The notes beneath the pieces were generated by a model. That model had not been told where the DNA came from, did no database searches, and worked only from the letters and a program-made list of their open reading frames with translations. A program made the position numbers and the translations under genes. A stretch of 16,154 nucleotides of DNA, from positions 1-16,154 of the forward strand of contig CAZFAA010000037.1 of NCBI GenBank assembly GCA_964516605.1, given 5' to 3'. Positions 12,402-16,154 of the stretch are shown here, in pieces (position 1 is the stretch's first letter; every line of letters begins with the position of its first letter). The DNA is from GCA-2732805 sp964516605 (GTDB lineage: Bacteria > Pseudomonadota > Gammaproteobacteria > Coxiellales > Coxiellaceae).

Positions 12402-13958
12402 CTATACCCATTCTCCATTCACCATCACATTCGAATGCGCAGCACATAATGGCTTAAGCTGACTGGCTAGTGTGCTATCTGAACTGATAAAATTCAACTG
12501 GGCTGCATTCAGCTCTATCTCAACACCGCTTAGCGTCATGACACTCGTACCACAACGCAATGTAATACGCTGTGCTGCCTGAAGCATATAAGATTCCTGC
12601 AATATCTGTAGCACTGCATCACCTGCAATAATGACCTGCTTATCTTCGCCTACTGCATACGTGTGATCGCCCATAATCTGTTGTATGAAATCGCCTGCAG
12701 AATCCAGTCTAAAGTGCTCTGTGCTTGCTTGATCTGTCATACACAATAAATGGCCCTGTTTTGTTATAAGGCCACAAGACACTGAATGTTGTCGCCACAC
12801 GAACGCAAAATCAGATATGGAATTGTAAACACTGCCGATGACAACAGGCTGCTCCATATCATCATCCACATACATCACCAACACCTCATGCCCGACATGA
12901 GGCAAAAAATGCACCGCACAACCATCACCTGCAACCACTTGACGCACAGACACCCAAGGGCAACGCATCGGATCTTGCTGCAGATTTTGTTGATCCCATG
13001 CAAACCACACTTTAACGCGTCCTTGTGGATCAGAGTCTACGTCACGCTGGCGCATACCCACGACTTTACCGATTCCAACACCGCGCATCTTAGGCTTGGG
13101 ATAAGGGCAAATCGGATAATGGACTTTGTTTTGCCACGCTATCGCGCTGACTTGATTTTCATAATAAGTGCCAGTTGCATTCAGCACAGCACAAGGCAAC
13201 CCACTGTCATCATATGCATGATGTCTGATCGTGTGCACTAAAAATGTAGCGTGATTATCTGCTGCTAGCACATTATGTGGTATGTTAATTAATTGCCCCA
13301 AGCGCAATGCAAGTTTGCGAGCGCGCCACACTAGAGCATTCTGTGATGAGAGACTGTATTGAATAATACAATCATCCTTTGAAAATCGCTGCAGCACATC
13401 ATCGAGAGAATAAGCTTGTATGCCGTCACTTAAATAAATTTTTTGATACTCTGAACTGTAATCCACCCAATAAAAAATACCTGCATTCGCCAATAAACGA
13501 CTGGTAAAAGCTAAAGCGTTTTCATTGTAGCGCACACTATAAGGCACAAATTCTGTTTTTTGCCCAGATAATTTTGATACATCATATTGTGCAACACGCC
13601 ATTGTCGCCATGTATCCAGCACAATTGCTAGCAAAGGTTGTCTGATAAAACTACTACACTCTACAGAATAAGATAAAAAGCGTAACCACGATGACACAAC
13701 CAGCGTGTAAACCTGCTCAGAAATTTGCGCAACACGGATAATATACCCGCTAAAATAACGCGGTTCTTGATCAGGTGGGTGAATATGCCATGTGACAAAT
13801 TGCCCAAGCCATGTTGTGCTGTCATAACCTGCACCCACGACTAATACTGTTAATGTAAATTCACCTTCATAAGAATAGGCCTCAACCCCATGCAATTCCA
13901 ACAACCATAGGGTAACGTGAGCAAATACCGTATCGAAGTATAATAACCTAGATGACAT
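12402..13958 (-). CDS. vgrG: Type VI secretion spike protein VgrG (TssI)
   Basis: About 518 residues. VgrG trimers cap the Hcp tube and carry effectors across the target membrane. Residues about 1-290 are the gp27-like part, including FVPYSVRYNENALAFTSRLLANAG-type sequence around 138-161. The gp5-like OB fold follows, with DPQGRVKVWFAWD near 310-322, CPWVSVRQ and GHEVLVMYVDDDMEQPVVIGSVYN. The C-terminus is a short beta-helix-like stretch ending in NGEWV. It is on the short side for VgrG and has no fused effector domain. The ATG at 13958 is preferred over an upstream TTG at 13961 because AAGG lies 6 nt before it. It overlaps the tssG end by 11 bp. No PAAR gene or adaptor follows on this strand in the window. 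Confidence 0.93.
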   Translation of the reverse strand: MSSRLLYFDTVFAHVTLWLLELHGVEAYSYEGEFTLTVLVVGAGYDSTTWLGQFVTWHIHPPDQEPRYFSGYIIRVAQISEQVYTLVVSSWLRFLSYSVECSSFIRQPLLAIVLDTWRQWRVAQYDVSKLSGQKTEFVPYSVRYNENALAFTSRLLANAGIFYWVDYSSEYQKIYLSDGIQAYSLDDVLQRFSKDDCIIQYSLSSQNALVWRARKLALRLGQLINIPHNVLAADNHATFLVHTIRHHAYDDSGLPCAVLNATGTYYENQVSAIAWQNKVHYPICPYPKPKMRGVGIGKVVGMRQRDVDSDPQGRVKVWFAWDQQNLQQDPMRCPWVSVRQVVAGDGCAVHFLPHVGHEVLVMYVDDDMEQPVVIGSVYNSISDFAFVWRQHSVSCGLITKQGHLLCMTDQASTEHFRLDSAGDFIQQIMGDHTYAVGEDKQVIIAGDAVLQILQESYMLQAAQRITLRCGTSVMTLSGVEIELNAAQLNFISSDSTLASQLKPLCAAHSNVMVNGEWV

Positions 13959-14892
13959 CAATAACCTTAACCATCACATCCTCTGAAAATGGTTGACTGC
14001 GGCACCATATGTTAAAACCTAACTGAAAATAATGCTGCGTATCGAGCTGCCACCAAGGCACTGTTGCATAATGCAGTATACAATGCACACACGCTTGCAC
14101 AGTAGTAGGAATTAAATACTGAATAACACGTTTTACAGCACCAAACATAGGTGTATTGGGTAATAAGTTTGTAAATTGCTTTTCATTTAAAGGGCCAATG
14201 AAAACTGTGCACAGGCTTTGCCGTGTGAAAACAGTAGCACCTAAAAATGCACTCTTGCCTAACTGATGGTGCCTACCGTGCAACCCAATGCATGTGCGTT
14301 CATTGTGACTTAGCACTAATTGTCCTAATTGAAATGCAGCAATTCGAATAGGTAAGCTAAAGTAGCCTCTTAAAATAGACTCCATACTCAAGCGCGCTAA
14401 AGGGCGGCGACACAACAATCCGGTATACTGCAATAATGCTATATCTGGCAAAGAATCTGGTGATTGAATACCCGCCACGGTACTCAATAAGTGATCGAGT
14501 GTGCACGGCTTCTGAGAGACACCGCTAAAATGATAGGATAAGATCGGCCGCGCATATTGCCACGCTTGGTAATACAAATGCACAAGACGATTTTGAAACA
14601 TCTGGATAAATTCAGATAATGCAGTCTTTTTTTCATGTGCCGCTTCAATCAACCGTGTTTGATAATACGTGGGCAACACCCCATGATGCCCCACTAAACC
14701 CATTAATGAAGTACGCACTGCATAGCTATGTTGATTTCTTACCATATAGGTCGCTTCAATGACTGTGAAATGTAGCTCATGACACAGATGGAAAAAAATA
14801 TCTTGTGACATACTGCGTAGCCGGCGTATTAATTCAAATGTATCGCCATGCCATGCCTGCTGAACTGATGTTTTGGTTATAGCGCAAGTCAT
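13948..14892 (-). CDS. tssG: Type VI secretion baseplate protein TssG
   Basis: 314 residues, typical length. TssG forms the baseplate wedge with TssF and TssE. Features of the family: an N-terminal FELIRRLRSM (19-28), the SLMGLVGHHGVLPTYY segment (62-77), FQNRLVHLYYQAW (99-111), the LARLSMESILRGYFSLPIRI-like central region, HQLGKSAFLGATVFTRQS followed by FIGPL near 210-235, and a C-terminal LGFNIW. The start ATG shares ATGA with the tssF stop, so the two are translationally coupled, in line with their obligate complex. The 3' end overlaps vgrG. Confidence 0.93.
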   Translation of the reverse strand: MTCAITKTSVQQAWHGDTFELIRRLRSMSQDIFFHLCHELHFTVIEATYMVRNQHSYAVRTSLMGLVGHHGVLPTYYQTRLIEAAHEKKTALSEFIQMFQNRLVHLYYQAWQYARPILSYHFSGVSQKPCTLDHLLSTVAGIQSPDSLPDIALLQYTGLLCRRPLARLSMESILRGYFSLPIRIAAFQLGQLVLSHNERTCIGLHGRHHQLGKSAFLGATVFTRQSLCTVFIGPLNEKQFTNLLPNTPMFGAVKRVIQYLIPTTVQACVHCILHYATVPWWQLDTQHYFQLGFNIWCRSQPFSEDVMVKVIDVI

Positions 14893-16154
14893 TTAAATTG
14901 GGGCTCCCATCGCCCTATACATCCTTTTTGCGGCATACTAAATGTGAGCTCGATAAAACTATTGAGTGGGCAAAATTGATTTAAAAATTTGCTTAATACA
15001 CAGCCAAATAAATACAACTCTTGTTGTGCAAACTCAAATTCACCAAATGCAATATCCAGATGAATCCCTTGGACAAATGATAATGCATCCGTATCAGGAA
15101 AACGCAAACTGCGCCGTTGCATTGTGATATGCTGCATCTGTGCAATAATAAAATTAAGCTCAGCGCAATCAGCCGTGTTTAATGTGAATAACACGTTTTT
15201 AAAACTTTTTAAATCGGTTGCTGCATCAATTAAGCCTGTTTGCATAACAGTCATAACAGCTAAAAGATATTCCCTACTTTTATTTTCTGCAAAAGGTCGT
15301 ACGATTGATGTCGGTTGATACAGGCAGTCGATGCTATAAACATCCTGACTAGAAAACGTCAACTCATTTGGTAATTTACGATTCATACACAGTATATCCG
15401 CACAAACAGTCCAAGCCGACTGATGCAATGACTTTACTGTTTCTCCAGTAAAGCGCAGCTGTATTTCATCCCCAATAGCCTGTGCATCTCCAAATTGCCA
15501 TGCGGGCTGACGTACTGCTTCCCAAAATATAGCTTCCTGAGACGATGCGTCAGCATAATTAAGCCCATACACAGGTCGTAACAATAGTGCATCACCCATT
15601 TGTGTCCAACCATTCAATGCGGACACAGTAACAATTTCTGTAGTGTTATAACCATACCGTTGGTCAGCGCGCAAATGATAAGAAACATGCTGATGATTAA
15701 TGTGTACTGGCTCAGATTGACTTGAAAATAAATTAATAATCGGCGCACATCCTAATAAAATTATTTCAGAATTGATAATTGATGCTAAGTCGGCCGAAAA
15801 ATGATCCATAAGTAATAGCAGCTCAACGTGATCAGAGTTTAAGTGTTGGAATGCCTCACGCAAGCCACTGATCTCAAAATACATGAATTTTTCTTGAAAA
15901 ACGCTGTACTCAGTTAATAAACTGAATCCGGACACTGTTTGCAGCAAATCAGAAAATAAAGCCTCATCCGCTTCAAAGCCAACAGCGTGTACTGTATTAC
16001 TATTCAATGTGACGCATTGTTTTGTTACACGATCACACAATCTAATATGTATCACATGATTAAAAAGATAGTAATACAATCTATGAGCATAGTGTTTTGG
16101 CAATTTAATGTAAAAACGTAAACGCTGTGGTGGATCACTTGCTAAATGATAATC
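14889..16154 (-). CDS. tssF: Type VI secretion baseplate protein TssF, 5'-truncated by window edge
   Basis: 421 C-terminal residues are visible; the frame is open to the window edge, and the family is usually around 600 residues, so roughly the first third is missing. The segment before 16101 reads DPPQRLRFYIKLPKHYAHRLYYYLF in pieces, a conserved TssF stretch, and the codon at 16103 is an internal TTG leucine, not a start. Further family marks are LGCAPIINLF (about 15725-15755), MNRKLPNELTF (about 15355-15388), ...CLYQPTSIVRPF, and the C-terminal LYLFGCVLSKFLNQFCPLNSF-like region followed by GRWEPQ. TssF pairs with TssG in the T6SS baseplate wedge. The rest of the T6SS locus should lie beyond the right edge. 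Confidence 0.93.
   Translation of the reverse strand, partial: DYHLASDPPQRLRFYIKLPKHYAHRLYYYLFNHVIHIRLCDRVTKQCVTLNSNTVHAVGFEADEALFSDLLQTVSGFSLLTEYSVFQEKFMYFEISGLREAFQHLNSDHVELLLLMDHFSADLASIINSEIILLGCAPIINLFSSQSEPVHINHQHVSYHLRADQRYGYNTTEIVTVSALNGWTQMGDALLLRPVYGLNYADASSQEAIFWEAVRQPAWQFGDAQAIGDEIQLRFTGETVKSLHQSAWTVCADILCMNRKLPNELTFSSQDVYSIDCLYQPTSIVRPFAENKSREYLLAVMTVMQTGLIDAATDLKSFKNVLFTLNTADCAELNFIIAQMQHITMQRRSLRFPDTDALSFVQGIHLDIAFGEFEFAQQELYLFGCVLSKFLNQFCPLNSFIELTFSMPQKGCIGRWEPQFK

Noticed and set aside
12786..13241. 151-codon plus-strand open frame inside vgrG
   Set aside because: Shadow frame of a clearly coding VgrG; composition is His/Ile-rich and unlike a real protein.
16101..16103. TTG as the start codon of tssF
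   Set aside because: The frame continues to the window edge with conserved TssF sequence upstream, so the gene is truncated by the window.

Overview
The window looks like chromosomal DNA of a gammaproteobacterium of moderately low GC. The housekeeping proteins (MetK, MurI, AhcY, CBS/CGL) are gammaproteobacterial in style. A tandem CTTAAT pair 11 bp apart upstream of a large repeat protein resembles the PmrA box of Legionella and Coxiella, so a Legionellales (Coxiella- or Aquicella-like) host is my best guess. This is inference from family knowledge, not a database match.

Layout. (1) Positions 1-2382, plus strand: an overlapping operon made of the end of cystathionine beta-synthase, a cystathionine gamma-lyase and a PduO-type cobalamin adenosyltransferase. 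(2) 2384-3157, minus: an exported SH3-domain protein, convergent with the operon (1 bp gap). It fires from a clear promoter that is back-to-back with the metK promoter. (3) 3307-5810, plus: metK-ahcY with an ATGA overlap. Together with region 1 this encodes methionine -> SAM -> SAH -> homocysteine -> cystathionine -> cysteine, except for the methyltransferases; the adenosyltransferase could help dispose of the 2-oxobutyrate by-product. (4) 5811-8750: a dispersed repeat copy, a strong bidirectional terminator, a small four-helix membrane protein (minus), a short BrnQ-family transporter and a C39-like papain-fold protein (both plus), then a second repeat copy inside a ~113 bp imperfect palindrome. 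(5) 8751-9575, minus: glutamate racemase murI. (6) 9588-9860: a 273 bp intergenic region with two hairpins, a good sigma70 promoter and the PmrA-like box. (7) 9861-12389, plus: an 842-residue protein of unknown function. It contains a near-identical ~145-residue tandem duplication, a third diverged copy and two small 12-bp repeat expansions. (8) 12402-16154, minus: type VI secretion genes tssF (cut by the window edge), tssG and vgrG, overlapping and co-oriented. They converge on the 842-residue gene with only 12 bp between stops.

The most interesting object is the 842-residue repeat protein. It is AT-rich and lineage-specific in appearance, carries a possible PmrA box and lies tail-to-tail with a T6SS vgrG. 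It is a reasonable secreted-effector candidate, but no catalytic motif was recognised. No tRNA, rRNA, CRISPR array, insertion sequence or origin was seen. No gene-free stretch exceeds 300 bases.
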